54,366 bases of DNA from NCBI GenBank assembly GCA_947630975.1, contig CANRJP010000006.1:1-54366 (forward strand), written 5' to 3'. A model generated the notes under the pieces. The model had not been told where the DNA came from. It saw nothing but the letters and a program-made list of their open reading frames with translations, and did no database searches. Position numbers and translations under genes: made by a program. This document shows positions 18,920 through 27,690 of the stretch, in pieces (position 1 is the first letter of the stretch; each line of letters opens with the position of its first letter). The DNA comes from an uncultured Clostridia bacterium (GTDB lineage: Bacteria; Bacillota; Clostridia; UMGS1883).

Positions 18920-19789
18920 ATGCAAATCAACGATGAAGAAAAAAACGGGACCAGACGCTTTCCGTACTTTAAGGTGATCCTCGGAGTGCTGGCGCTGGCT
19001 GTGATAGTCGTGGGCGCGTTTTCGGTGGAAAAGGCCATAGGCAACACCGTTCGGGACGTGAACATCAAAAAGAGCGCCCTCTCGGCCGACAAGGTGGTTT
19101 TCCGCAGCGTAAAGCCTCTGGACACCAAAATAATGGCTGTTCTTGCCAGCGACGGAACGGTGCGGCTGGCCTTTGACGACTGCTTGAGCTGCTACTACAA
19201 CGAGGGCGTAAGGGCGCACTTCAAGGACACGGGCACCTCGGTTATCTGCGACAACTGCGGCTGTGAGACGCTTTATGACGACATGGGGCTGCTCAGCTAC
19301 GAGTGTACCCCCTACCCCATCCTCAACGACTACATAATTGAGGACGACACCACCGTTGAGATACGCAGCGACTTTCTCGAGGAGTGCAAGGATATGCTCA
19401 CCCTGCTCAGGAGCGGCAAGGGCAACTACGCCACGGTCTATCCCGAGAGCGAATATATGAATATGGAAATAACCGAAGGCGGCGACAGAGCCGTGGAATA
19501 CGACACCAGCGGCGAAATATCCGTACCCCGGCAGCCCGTAACCGTGGACTCGCTGCTGAACCGGACGGAGAACATAACGAAGCTGTACAACGGCTACCTC
19601 GATGTTGTGACCATGGCAGCCGACCATGACGACCTGGCCGAGTTTGAGGCGGTGCATCAGGAATTTAAGGAGCTGTGCGACGAGCTGGCCGACACGGAGA
19701 TAAGCGCCGAAAGGGCTCTGGAGATCGACGCCCGCTTCGACGAAATAGAAGAAAAGATACGAACCATAGGCCAGAGGGCCGCCGGTTGA
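18920..19789 (+). CDS. Membrane-anchored protein with paired CxxC motifs (DUF2318-like)
   Basis: SD GAGGTG; N-terminal TM; DDCLSCYY...ICDNCGC. ORF reported from GTG 18911. Confidence 0.55.
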   Translation: MQINDEEKNGTRRFPYFKVILGVLALAVIVVGAFSVEKAIGNTVRDVNIKKSALSADKVVFRSVKPLDTKIMAVLASDGTVRLAFDDCLSCYYNEGVRAHFKDTGTSVICDNCGCETLYDDMGLLSYECTPYPILNDYIIEDDTTVEIRSDFLEECKDMLTLLRSGKGNYATVYPESEYMNMEITEGGDRAVEYDTSGEISVPRQPVTVDSLLNRTENITKLYNGYLDVVTMAADHDDLAEFEAVHQEFKELCDELADTEISAERALEIDARFDEIEEKIRTIGQRAAG

Positions 19790-19808
19790 GGCTCGCGGGG
19801 GTAATCAA

Positions 19809-20522
19809 ATGAAAAGAACGGCTAAAATCCTCGCTCTTGTTCTCGCGGCGCTGCTCGCGCTTTCGGGCTGCGGCGAAAAAAAGACCCGGGCGGAAATAGA
19901 GAAGGCTCTGGACGGCTTTTTCGAGAGCGTGTTCTCCCTTGACACCGAGGAAGCCCTCGCCCATATAGACCCGGACTCGGAATATTACAAAGCGTCAACC
20001 GAAAACGGGATCTTCGGCCTTGATCCGGAAAAGCTGGATCTCAGCGCCATGCTCGGCGAGGAGGACAGGGAGCTTTTGGGCGACAGCGCCGGCGATTATC
20101 TGGACTCCATAATCGAAATGGTGGGTCGTGGCAGCAAGTACACCGTAAATTCCGTCGAGGCCGCCAAGGACAGGGCGGAGGCAAACGTGAGCGTTACCCT
20201 GCCCAACTTTGACAATTTGGGCGCCGCGCAGATGAGCCCGGAGGACATTCCCTTCGACATAGAGGACTTTCTGGCCTACGCGAAGGAACGGGGCTACGAT
20301 CAGGACGGCTTTCTCTCCCTCGATCCGGCGGACGGACAGGAGCTGATATTCGGTTATATGAGGGACAACGGCTACATGGACGCGGTCATAAACTCCGTCA
20401 TTTCAAATATGGAGGAAAACCTCACCTACGACACCGTGGACGTAAAATTCACCCTGCGCAAAATAAAAGGCGAATGGAAAATCTCCGGTGAGGAACAGCT
20501 CGAAAAAGAAAAATCCGAATAA
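19809..20522 (+). CDS. Putative lipoprotein
   Basis: 237 aa; ALLALSGCGEKK lipobox. Confidence 0.75.
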   Translation: MKRTAKILALVLAALLALSGCGEKKTRAEIEKALDGFFESVFSLDTEEALAHIDPDSEYYKASTENGIFGLDPEKLDLSAMLGEEDRELLGDSAGDYLDSIIEMVGRGSKYTVNSVEAAKDRAEANVSVTLPNFDNLGAAQMSPEDIPFDIEDFLAYAKERGYDQDGFLSLDPADGQELIFGYMRDNGYMDAVINSVISNMEENLTYDTVDVKFTLRKIKGEWKISGEEQLEKEKSE

Positions 20523-20528
20523 AAACGC

Positions 20529-20557
20529 CCCCTCCGGCCAAACTATGGTCGGAGGGG
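20529..20557 (+). promoter_or_regulatory. 12-bp hairpin sequestering the SD of the VanW-like gene
   Basis: CCCCTCCGGCCA-AACTA-TGGTCGGAGGGG; GGAGGGG is the SD for TTG at 20564. Confidence 0.7.
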
Positions 20558-20563
20558 ATAATT

Positions 20564-21169
20564 TTGAAATCACTTATCTGCTTAATTTCGGTTTTGATAC
20601 TGCTTCTCACCGGCTGCGGCGAAAAAACCGCCAACGAAAACGGAGGCGCTGTCCGCCGAACGGCGGTGGAGACCCGTGAAATACCCGAGAATGACGACGC
20701 TCCCCAACCTCCGGCGGAGACCGTCATCGCTCAAACTCAAACTCCGCTGCTGGACGACAGTCCCTCGCGGGTGGAAAACATCAACATCGCCTGCGGGGCC
20801 ATAAACGGCGTCGTTCTTTACCCCGGCGGGAGCTTCAGCTTCAATGACACCGTGGGCCGCCGCACCGAGGCCAACGGCTACGGGGACGCTCCGGTGCTGG
20901 TAAACGGGCACAAGGAGGAGGGCTGCGGCGGCGGGGTCTGTCAGGTCAGCTCCACCCTCTACATGGCGGCGGTCCGGGCGGGGCTGCAAATAGACGAGCG
21001 CCACCCACACAGCCACGGCGTGGGCTACGCCCCGGAGGGCATGGACGCCACGGTGGTTTTCGGTGAAAAGGATCTGGCCTTCACCAACAACACCGACAAA
21101 ATAATCACGCTGGGCATCTGGACCGACGGAGCGAACGTTTTTTCCCAGATAACACAGAAAAGCACTTGA
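20564..21169 (+). CDS. VanW family lipoprotein
   Basis: 201 aa; lipobox LLLTGCGEK; PGGSFSFNDTVGRRTEANGY...GGGVCQVSSTLY. Confidence 0.88.
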   Translation: MKSLICLISVLILLLTGCGEKTANENGGAVRRTAVETREIPENDDAPQPPAETVIAQTQTPLLDDSPSRVENINIACGAINGVVLYPGGSFSFNDTVGRRTEANGYGDAPVLVNGHKEEGCGGGVCQVSSTLYMAAVRAGLQIDERHPHSHGVGYAPEGMDATVVFGEKDLAFTNNTDKIITLGIWTDGANVFSQITQKST

Positions 21170-21184
21170 CAAAAGTGCTTTTTT
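21159..21184 (+). terminator. Terminator of the VanW-like gene, overlapping its stop codon
   Basis: AAAGCACTT-gacaa-AAGTGCTTTTTT. Confidence 0.75.
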
Positions 21185-21194
21185 AGATTATAAT
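21166..21194 (+). promoter_or_regulatory. Promoter TTGACA-17-TATAAT for rubrerythrin
   Basis: TTGACA at 21166-21171, TATAAT at 21189-21194; -35 lies in the terminator hairpin. Confidence 0.8.
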
Positions 21195-21220
21195 ATTTTT
21201 AACAATTCATATATGAAAGG

Positions 21221-21778
21221 ATGATTTCTATGAAGTACGTATGTCCCGTCTGCGGTTACATCCATGAGGGCGACAATCCTCCCGAAAAATGCCCCGTATG
21301 CGGCGTTCCCGGCAGCAAGTTCACCGTTATGGAGGAGGGCAAGCTGACCTGGGCCTGTGAGCACGTTATCGGCGTTGGCGCCAAGGGTCAGATCGACGAG
21401 AGAGTTTACGACGGACTTAAGGCCAACTTTGAGGGCGAGTGCTGCGAGGTGGGTATGTACCTTGCCATGGCGCGGCAGGCTGTACGCGAGGGCTATCCCG
21501 AGATCGGCGCCTTCTACGAGAAGGCCGCCTATGAGGAGGCCGAGCACGCCGCCAAGTTCGCCGAGCTGCTGGGCGAGGTGGTAACTCCCTCCACCAAGAA
21601 GAACCTTGAGCTTCGCCGCGACGCCGAGAACGGCGCCACCGCCGGCAAGCTGGAGATCGCCAAGCTGGCTAAGGAGCTGGGCTACGACGCCATTCACGAC
21701 ACCGTTCACGAGATGGCTAAGGACGAGGCCCGCCACGGCTGCGGCTTCGAGGGTCTGCTGAACAGATACTTTAAGTAA
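21221..21778 (+). CDS. Reverse-type rubrerythrin (N-terminal rubredoxin domain, C-terminal ferritin-like domain)
   Basis: [25 protein letters not shown] at N-terminus; [26 protein letters not shown]. Start likely MKYVCPVC at 21230. Confidence 0.92.
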   Translation: MISMKYVCPVCGYIHEGDNPPEKCPVCGVPGSKFTVMEEGKLTWACEHVIGVGAKGQIDERVYDGLKANFEGECCEVGMYLAMARQAVREGYPEIGAFYEKAAYEEAEHAAKFAELLGEVVTPSTKKNLELRRDAENGATAGKLEIAKLAKELGYDAIHDTVHEMAKDEARHGCGFEGLLNRYFK

Positions 21779-21804
21779 TTTTTCGCGGGTATGGAGGTAG
21801 CACT

Positions 21805-21957
21805 ATGAAATACGTTTGCCCCTGCGGCTATGTCTACGACCCCGAGGTCGGCGATCCCGACGGCGGAATAGCTCCCGGCACCGCTTTTGAGGATATTCCC
21901 GACGATTGGGTATGCCCCGTGTGCGGCCTTGGCAAGGACGCCTTCGAGGCAGAGTAA
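21805..21957 (+). CDS. Rubredoxin
   Basis: 50 aa not in the ORF track: [57 protein letters not shown]. Confidence 0.95.
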   Translation: MKYVCPCGYVYDPEVGDPDGGIAPGTAFEDIPDDWVCPVCGLGKDAFEAE

Positions 21958-21970
21958 AACAAAACAAAAA

Positions 21971-22006
21971 ACGAGGGAACCGGCTTGGCCTGTTCCCTCA
22001 TTTTTT
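21971..22006 (+). terminator. Terminator after rubredoxin
   Basis: GAGGGAAC...GTTCCCTCATTTTTTC. Confidence 0.75.
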
Positions 22007-22033
22007 CATTCCGGCGGCCGTTCCTCATGCAAG

Positions 22034-22288
22034 TTAATCGTGTATTTCAAACAGCTTATCTATCGGCACATTCAAAACTCTGCTTATGTTCCACAGAACA
22101 TACACACTTACACCCTGACAAACACGCTCGCTTTCCAAATTACCTATCAGTGATGTGGATACCCCGACGAGCTCCGCCAGCTTCTCCTGGGTTATCCTTT
22201 CGGACGACGCTTTGCCAAGATTGTACAACTGTCTGCAATACCGCACATTTTGACCGATTATCCAATAGAGTTCTTTTTCAAGCATCAA
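22034..22288 (-). CDS. XRE-family HTH regulator
   Basis: 84 aa; RITQEKLAELVGVSTSLIGNLESERVCQGVSVYVLWNISRVLNVPIDKLF. Confidence 0.9.
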   Translation of the reverse strand: MMLEKELYWIIGQNVRYCRQLYNLGKASSERITQEKLAELVGVSTSLIGNLESERVCQGVSVYVLWNISRVLNVPIDKLFEIHD

Positions 22289-22359
22289 ATTATCACCTTC
22301 ACTAATATATTATCACCTATAATAACTTCAAACAATCGACTATAAATGATAAAATATTA

Positions 22360-22388
22360 TTGACAATGATAAAAAAGAGTGGTATAAT
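22360..22388 (+). promoter_or_regulatory. Promoter TTGACA-17-TATAAT
   Basis: TTGACA ATGATAAAAAAGAGTGG TATAAT upstream of the small ORF. Confidence 0.85.
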
Positions 22389-22442
22389 ATGGGAGTAGAG
22401 TTATCTTCCATAAAGAGGCCGCATCGTTCGGGAGGTGATAGT

Positions 22443-22616
22443 ATGTTGCTTGATATAATAGTTTGGCTGACAGGGGCTGATTATATTTCCGATCTGCGTA
22501 CCAAGCAGTATTCGGACCGCGCACTTTTTCTGATAGCGCTTTTGCAGAACACATATCCCAAAGATGTTGTCTGCGAAGCCCTGGAATACATTTCCGGCGT
22601 TGAAAAGCGGCGCTGA
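22443..22616 (+). CDS. Small hypothetical protein (57 aa)
   Basis: SD GGGAGGTG; MLLDIIVWLTGADYISDLRTKQYSDRALFLIALLQNTYPKDVVCEALEYISGVEKRR*. Confidence 0.65.
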   Translation: MLLDIIVWLTGADYISDLRTKQYSDRALFLIALLQNTYPKDVVCEALEYISGVEKRR

Positions 22617-22647
22617 ACCGCGCCCGCACCGGTTCATACTGCTCATA

Positions 22648-22686
22648 CCCCCTTTGGGAAGGCCGCGGCCTTCCCGAAGGGGTTTT
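22648..22686 (+). terminator. Terminator hairpin
   Basis: CCCCTTTGGGAAGGCC-GC-GGCCTTCCCGAAGGGGTTTT. Confidence 0.85.
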
Positions 22687-22716
22687 GCGTTTTATTATAC
22701 ATATTATACATTTTTA

Positions 22717-22745
22717 TTGACAAAACAAAACCTTGATGGTATAAT
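22717..22745 (+). promoter_or_regulatory. Promoter TTGACA-17-TATAAT of the hybrid kinase gene
   Basis: TTGACA AAACAAAACCTTGATGG TATAAT. Confidence 0.85.
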
Positions 22746-22778
22746 ATAGTCGTGAAATATTGACAGGGAGGGTCGTGT

Positions 22779-25379
22779 ATGGCAAAAATCAAAAAGCCCC
22801 ATGCCAAGGTGGACAAAAGCATAACCGCAACCGGCATAGTCATAATCCTGATAGTAATACTTTTAGTGGCCTCATATTATCAGATAAACACTCTGCTGAG
22901 AGAGCGCTCCCTGAGCCGCATGGAGGAGGGCGTACAGACCGTCACGAACGAAGTCGTTTCCAAGTTCCGGCGGGACAGCGACATTCTTAACGCCATGGCC
23001 GCCACGATCTCCCAGGCGGACAATTTTGATATAAACGAGACTATGTCCATCGTTCAGGCCAACGCCATACTGCTGGAGACCATGCAGGTGCGGGTGCTGA
23101 TGGCCGACGGAAGGATACTCGTGCCGGACAATTCGGACGGGATCATAAAGGTGAGGGATGTAAGCGCCTACAGCGACAAGCTGTCCTTTGAGGAGGAAGC
23201 CGCCAAGGGGGAGCACGTATCCAACAGGGAATACGACCTCACCGGCCACAAACCCATACTCCGCCACTTTGTACCCATAATACAGGACGGGGAAACGGCG
23301 GCGCTGCTCTACGGCGTCACCGACCTTGAGACCCTGCCCGACAGTCTGAATATAGACAACATTTACAATGCCAGCGCCAGCGTGTACATAGTCGACACCA
23401 AAAGCGGCGACTTCATACTGGACACCTATCCCGCTCACGAAGAACTGTCCAACATAGCGGACTTTGAATCGACCAACACACAGCTGGAAACAAAAGGCGG
23501 AATGAACTGGGAGGAATACACCGACGACCTGATGAACATGGGTACGGGCTGCGTCATTTTCCGCACGCCATTAACCGACGGCTGGGACTATATGTACTAC
23601 GCTCCGGCGGGAATAAACGACTGGGCCATCGCCGTTGAGGTGCCGGAAAAGGAAGCCTTCGCCAGCGTTTTCAGCGTCCGGCGGATCTGTATTGTGCTGG
23701 CCGTGCTGCTGGCCATAATCGTCATACTCTACTATATTTGGGTGAGCCGCAACGCCAGTCATATCACAAAACAGGCCGTCGAGCAGGCGGTGCTCACCGA
23801 AAAGCTCCGCAAGGCTGAGGCCGCCGACCGGGCCAAGAGCACCTTCCTCTCAAATATGTCTCACGACATACGGACGCCCATGAACGCCATAATCGGCTTC
23901 ACGACCCTTGTGCAGACCAATCTGGACAACAGGGAAAAGGCCCAGGAATATCTGAAAAAAATCATCTCCTCCAGCAACCATATGCTGTCGCTGATAAACG
24001 ACGTTCTGGACATGAGCCGCATCGAGAGCGGAAAGCTGAACATTGAGGAAAAGGAGTGCTCCATCTCCGACATTTTCCGGGATCTGCGGAACATTCTGCA
24101 AACCCAGATGCACTCCAAGCAGCTCAACTTTTACATGGACACCGTCGATGTGGTGGACGAGGACATATACTGCGACAAGCTCCACGTCAATCAGGTGCTG
24201 CTGAACCTTCTGTCCAACGCCATCAAATTCACTCCGGCGGGGGGCAGCGTCGCCCTGACCATCAGACAGAAGCCCTCGGCTCCCAAGGGCTACGGCTCCT
24301 ACGAGATAAAGGTAAGAGACACGGGAATAGGCATGAGCCAAGACTTCATAAAGCATATTTTCGAGCCCTTCGAGAGGGAGCGCAACTCCACCGCCAGCGG
24401 TATTCAGGGCACGGGCCTGGGCATGGCCATCGCCAAGAACATAATAGAGTCCATGGGCGGAACTATCGAGGTGCAGTCCGAACAGGGCAAGGGCACCGAG
24501 TTTACGATCAACATTGATTTCCGTCTCCAGCACAACCCAAAGCGGGTCGAGACCGTCAAGGAGCTTCAGGGAATGAGGGCGCTGGTGGTGGACGACAACT
24601 TCGACACCTGCGACAGCGTTTCAAAAATGCTCAGACAGATAGGTATGCGCTCCGAATGGGTGCTCCACGGCAGAGAGGCTGTGCTCCACGCCAAGCAGGC
24701 CCACGAACTGGGCGACGGCTACAATGTGTACATAATCGACTGGTTCCTGCCCGATTTGGGCGGATTTGAGGTAGTGCGCCAGATAAGGGCCATAGTCGGG
24801 GAGGACACGCCGATAATCATCGTCACGGCCTATGACTGGACCGATTTTGAAGAGGAAGCCCGCAAAGCCGGCGTGACGGCTTTCTGTAACAAGCCCATCT
24901 TCCTTTCCGAGCTGCGTGACGTTCTGGTGTCCGCCACCGGAGACGCTCCGACGGCGGCGGAAAAGGATGAGGCTGCCGATACGTCAAATCGTCTCAACGG
25001 CACCCGTCTGCTGCTGGTAGAGGACAACGAGCTCAACCGCGAGATAGCCGTAGAGCTGCTGAACGAAAAGGGATTCGAGGTCGACAGCGCGGAGGACGGC
25101 ATAGACGCCCTCGAAAAGCTGAAGTCCGCAGGGCCGGGCCGGTACTCCATCATACTCATGGACGTACAGATGCCGAGGATGAACGGCTACGACACAACAA
25201 AGGCCATAAGGGCCATGACCGATCCCGGCCTTGCAAACATACCCATCGTGGCAATGACGGCCAACGCCTTTGACGAGGATAAGCGCCGGGCGCTGGAAAG
25301 CGGAATGAACGCCCATATCGCCAAGCCCATCAACGTGGATAAACTGATGGAGGTCATTACGGACATACTTGAAAAGTAA
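22779..25379 (+). CDS. Hybrid sensor histidine kinase with extracellular sensor domain and two receiver domains
   Basis: 866 aa; two TMs; FLSNMSHDIRTPMNAIIG; GTGLGMAIAKNII; two REC domains (IIDWFLPDLGG, ILMDVQMPRMNG). Confidence 0.92.
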   Translation: MAKIKKPHAKVDKSITATGIVIILIVILLVASYYQINTLLRERSLSRMEEGVQTVTNEVVSKFRRDSDILNAMAATISQADNFDINETMSIVQANAILLETMQVRVLMADGRILVPDNSDGIIKVRDVSAYSDKLSFEEEAAKGEHVSNREYDLTGHKPILRHFVPIIQDGETAALLYGVTDLETLPDSLNIDNIYNASASVYIVDTKSGDFILDTYPAHEELSNIADFESTNTQLETKGGMNWEEYTDDLMNMGTGCVIFRTPLTDGWDYMYYAPAGINDWAIAVEVPEKEAFASVFSVRRICIVLAVLLAIIVILYYIWVSRNASHITKQAVEQAVLTEKLRKAEAADRAKSTFLSNMSHDIRTPMNAIIGFTTLVQTNLDNREKAQEYLKKIISSSNHMLSLINDVLDMSRIESGKLNIEEKECSISDIFRDLRNILQTQMHSKQLNFYMDTVDVVDEDIYCDKLHVNQVLLNLLSNAIKFTPAGGSVALTIRQKPSAPKGYGSYEIKVRDTGIGMSQDFIKHIFEPFERERNSTASGIQGTGLGMAIAKNIIESMGGTIEVQSEQGKGTEFTINIDFRLQHNPKRVETVKELQGMRALVVDDNFDTCDSVSKMLRQIGMRSEWVLHGREAVLHAKQAHELGDGYNVYIIDWFLPDLGGFEVVRQIRAIVGEDTPIIIVTAYDWTDFEEEARKAGVTAFCNKPIFLSELRDVLVSATGDAPTAAEKDEAADTSNRLNGTRLLLVEDNELNREIAVELLNEKGFEVDSAEDGIDALEKLKSAGPGRYSIILMDVQMPRMNGYDTTKAIRAMTDPGLANIPIVAMTANAFDEDKRRALESGMNAHIAKPINVDKLMEVITDILEK

Positions 25380-25701
25380 AAAAATGGCGCAGAACGTTCA
25401 AGGGCTGAAAGCGTTTATTTAAGTAAAATTTATGCTTTGTTAGACCCGGCAATAAAATCAAAACTATGAATTTTTAATGTTGAAAAACCGCCGTTTTTTA
25501 AAACGGCGATTTTTCTTTTTATTATGCCCTTGAACTACGAACGAAAATCACCCTCGGCGTACCTATGTACGCCGTCGGGAGGGCTTTCTCGGCGGCAGGC
25601 ATTCGCCTGTCGCCTGCGAGAGCTGATTTTCGTCCGTTCTGCACGATTTTTTCGACCGGCCCCGTGCCTCCATGTTACATAGTCAGTTTTTTTACAACCC
25701 C
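25377..25701 (-). repeat. Family A MITE-like element, copy 2 (~325 bp)
   Basis: Reverse complement of 316-644: ggggttgtaaaaaaactgactatgtaac...aaatcgtgcagaacggacgaaaatcag...gattttcgttcgtagttcaagggc... Confidence 0.75.
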
Positions 25702-26025
25702 TTTATTATGAGCGGGTTTCCAAATTTTTCACCGTACCGATCAGGTATAATATGGTAAATGCTATTTTTGCCATATGGCAAAATGGCAAAAATGGCTGAT
25801 ACAGATACAGATAAAGATAAAGATACTCTTACTGATACAGAAAAGGATAGAGATAATGATACTTAGTATTAGAGAGGCGGCTTTTCCACAGATGAGCCGG
25901 TTTTTCCCATAAAAACGGGAAAACTCTTGTGGAAAACCCTGTGGAAAATTTGTGGAAAACTCTGTGAACGCCAACAATGGAAAGCTTTTTTCTTTGTCAT
26001 ATTTACCGTAAACCTCCACAACCAC

Positions 26026-26070
26026 AAAAAATAACTGCCCCCATAGCTAAAAAGTGGCAGTTATTTTTAA
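26026..26070 (+). terminator. Terminator-like hairpin
   Basis: AAAAATAACTGCC...GGCAGTTATTTTT. Confidence 0.55.
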
Positions 26071-26207
26071 CTAAAACTCTCGGCTAACCGTTTTACGGGC
26101 TTGCCTCTATCTATTTTTATTATACACGGTATTTTTTCCTTTGTCAAGTGATTTTACTTTAAAATTTTACTTTTACGGTACAGTAACGCTCTCTTTGGCA
26201 AAATCAG

Positions 26208-26274
26208 CCCCCTCGCAAAATGGGAATGCCCCGCGGGTGACCGGGCGTCACCCACAGGGCAAAGGAGGAGGGGG
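26208..26274. other. Nested inverted-repeat structure, candidate structured RNA or protein site
   Basis: CCCCCTC[...TGCCC..GGGTGAC-CGGGC-GTCACCC..GGGCA...]GAGGGGG three nested stems. Confidence 0.45.
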
Positions 26275-26427
26275 ATTACAGTTATTATAATAGAATAGGT
26301 TTATTACCCCAATATTAAGGATAATTATTTTTTATCTAAACTTACTGTAAACAAACTGTGAACACGGTAAAACGCCGTAAATTCAGGGAATTCCCATGTA
26401 TTTAATGGGAAAGATTGGAAAATACAG

Positions 26428-27690
26428 TTATAGCAGCGCACGTCTTACGGCGTCAAGGGCGTTGAGCACGGTTCTTGTCCTCACCCTCTCACGGTCGCCG
26501 GAGAGGTTCAGCTTCACCGTCCGGACGCCCCGCTCCGAGGCCAGGCCCACATACACCAGCCCCACGGGCTTTTCCGGCGTTCCGCCGCCCGGCCCGGCAA
26601 TTCCCGTGACCGCCACGGCGATGTCCGCCCCGCTGACGCGTTTGGCTCCGGCGGCCATTTCCGCCGCCGTTTCGGGACTGACGGCTCCGTGAGCCGCAAG
26701 TGTCTCCCGCCGGACGCCCAGAATTTGCTCCTTGGCTTCGTTGGCGTAGGTGATAAAGCCGAAGCCGTAGACCTCGCTGGCGCCGGGCACGGAGGTTATG
26801 GCCGAGCCTATCATGCCGCCGGTGCAGCTCTCCGCCGTGGCGAGGGTCTTATTTTTTTGCCTTAAAAGCTCCACCACGGTACCGGCCATGGTTGCGCCGT
26901 CGCCCTCGGCGTAAATTTTGTCGCCAAATTCCCGATACATCCGCTCCGCAACGGGTGCCAGAAGCCTTTCGCCCTCTTCTGGACTGTTTGCCATGGCCGT
27001 TATGCGGAAGGTAACCTCACCCTCCTTGGCGTAGGGGGCCACGGTGGGATTGGTCTGATTTTTTATCAGGTCGTCGACTTGCTCCGCCGCCGCGCTCTCA
27101 CCTATGCCGAAAATACGCAGCACTCTCGAGTACAGCTCGGCGCCGCTTAACTTGCGGAGGTGGGGCTCCGCCCCGTTCAGGAACATGGGCATCATTTCTC
27201 TCGGCGGGCCGGGGAGGAGGACGGCGGTCTTTCCGCCCTTTTCAAAGATACAGCCCGGTGCGGTGCCGTTGTCGTTGGGGAGGATAATTCCGTCGCCCTC
27301 CGCCGGCAGATAAGCCTGTTTCAGGTTGTTTTCGGGCATCGACCTGTCCCATCCCCTGATATAGGCCCGCATTCTGTCCACTCTGGGCTGGTGGAGCTTA
27401 AGCTCCGCGCCGAAAAGCTCCGCCACGGTCTCCTTGGTCAGGTCGTCGTCGGTAGGCCCAAGTCCGCCGGTGAACACAACAACGTCGCAGCGGCTTAACG
27501 CAAGCTCCGCCGCGTCCCGCAGCCGCCGAGGGTTATCCCCCACCACGGTTTGATGCAGGACGCTTATCCCCAGTCCGGTCAGCCTTTCCGCCAGAAATTT
27601 GGCGTTGGTGTTCACTATCTGCCCCATGAGGAGCTCCGTCCCCACGGCGATAATTTCGGCTGTGAGCATATTATCACTCCTCGCTCTCAA
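26428..27690 (-). CDS. cinA: CinA family protein (nicotinamide-nucleotide amidohydrolase)
   Basis: 420 aa; AEIIAVGTELLMGQIVNTNAKFLAERL; ATAESCTGGMIGSAIT. Start likely 27669. Confidence 0.93.
   Translation of the reverse strand: MRARSDNMLTAEIIAVGTELLMGQIVNTNAKFLAERLTGLGISVLHQTVVGDNPRRLRDAAELALSRCDVVVFTGGLGPTDDDLTKETVAELFGAELKLHQPRVDRMRAYIRGWDRSMPENNLKQAYLPAEGDGIILPNDNGTAPGCIFEKGGKTAVLLPGPPREMMPMFLNGAEPHLRKLSGAELYSRVLRIFGIGESAAAEQVDDLIKNQTNPTVAPYAKEGEVTFRITAMANSPEEGERLLAPVAERMYREFGDKIYAEGDGATMAGTVVELLRQKNKTLATAESCTGGMIGSAITSVPGASEVYGFGFITYANEAKEQILGVRRETLAAHGAVSPETAAEMAAGAKRVSGADIAVAVTGIAGPGGGTPEKPVGLVYVGLASERGVRTVKLNLSGDRERVRTRTVLNALDAVRRALL

Noticed and set aside
25762-26025. 87-aa minus-strand ORF
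   Set aside because: Made of low-complexity AT-rich and TGTGGAAAA repeat sequence; no SD or domain
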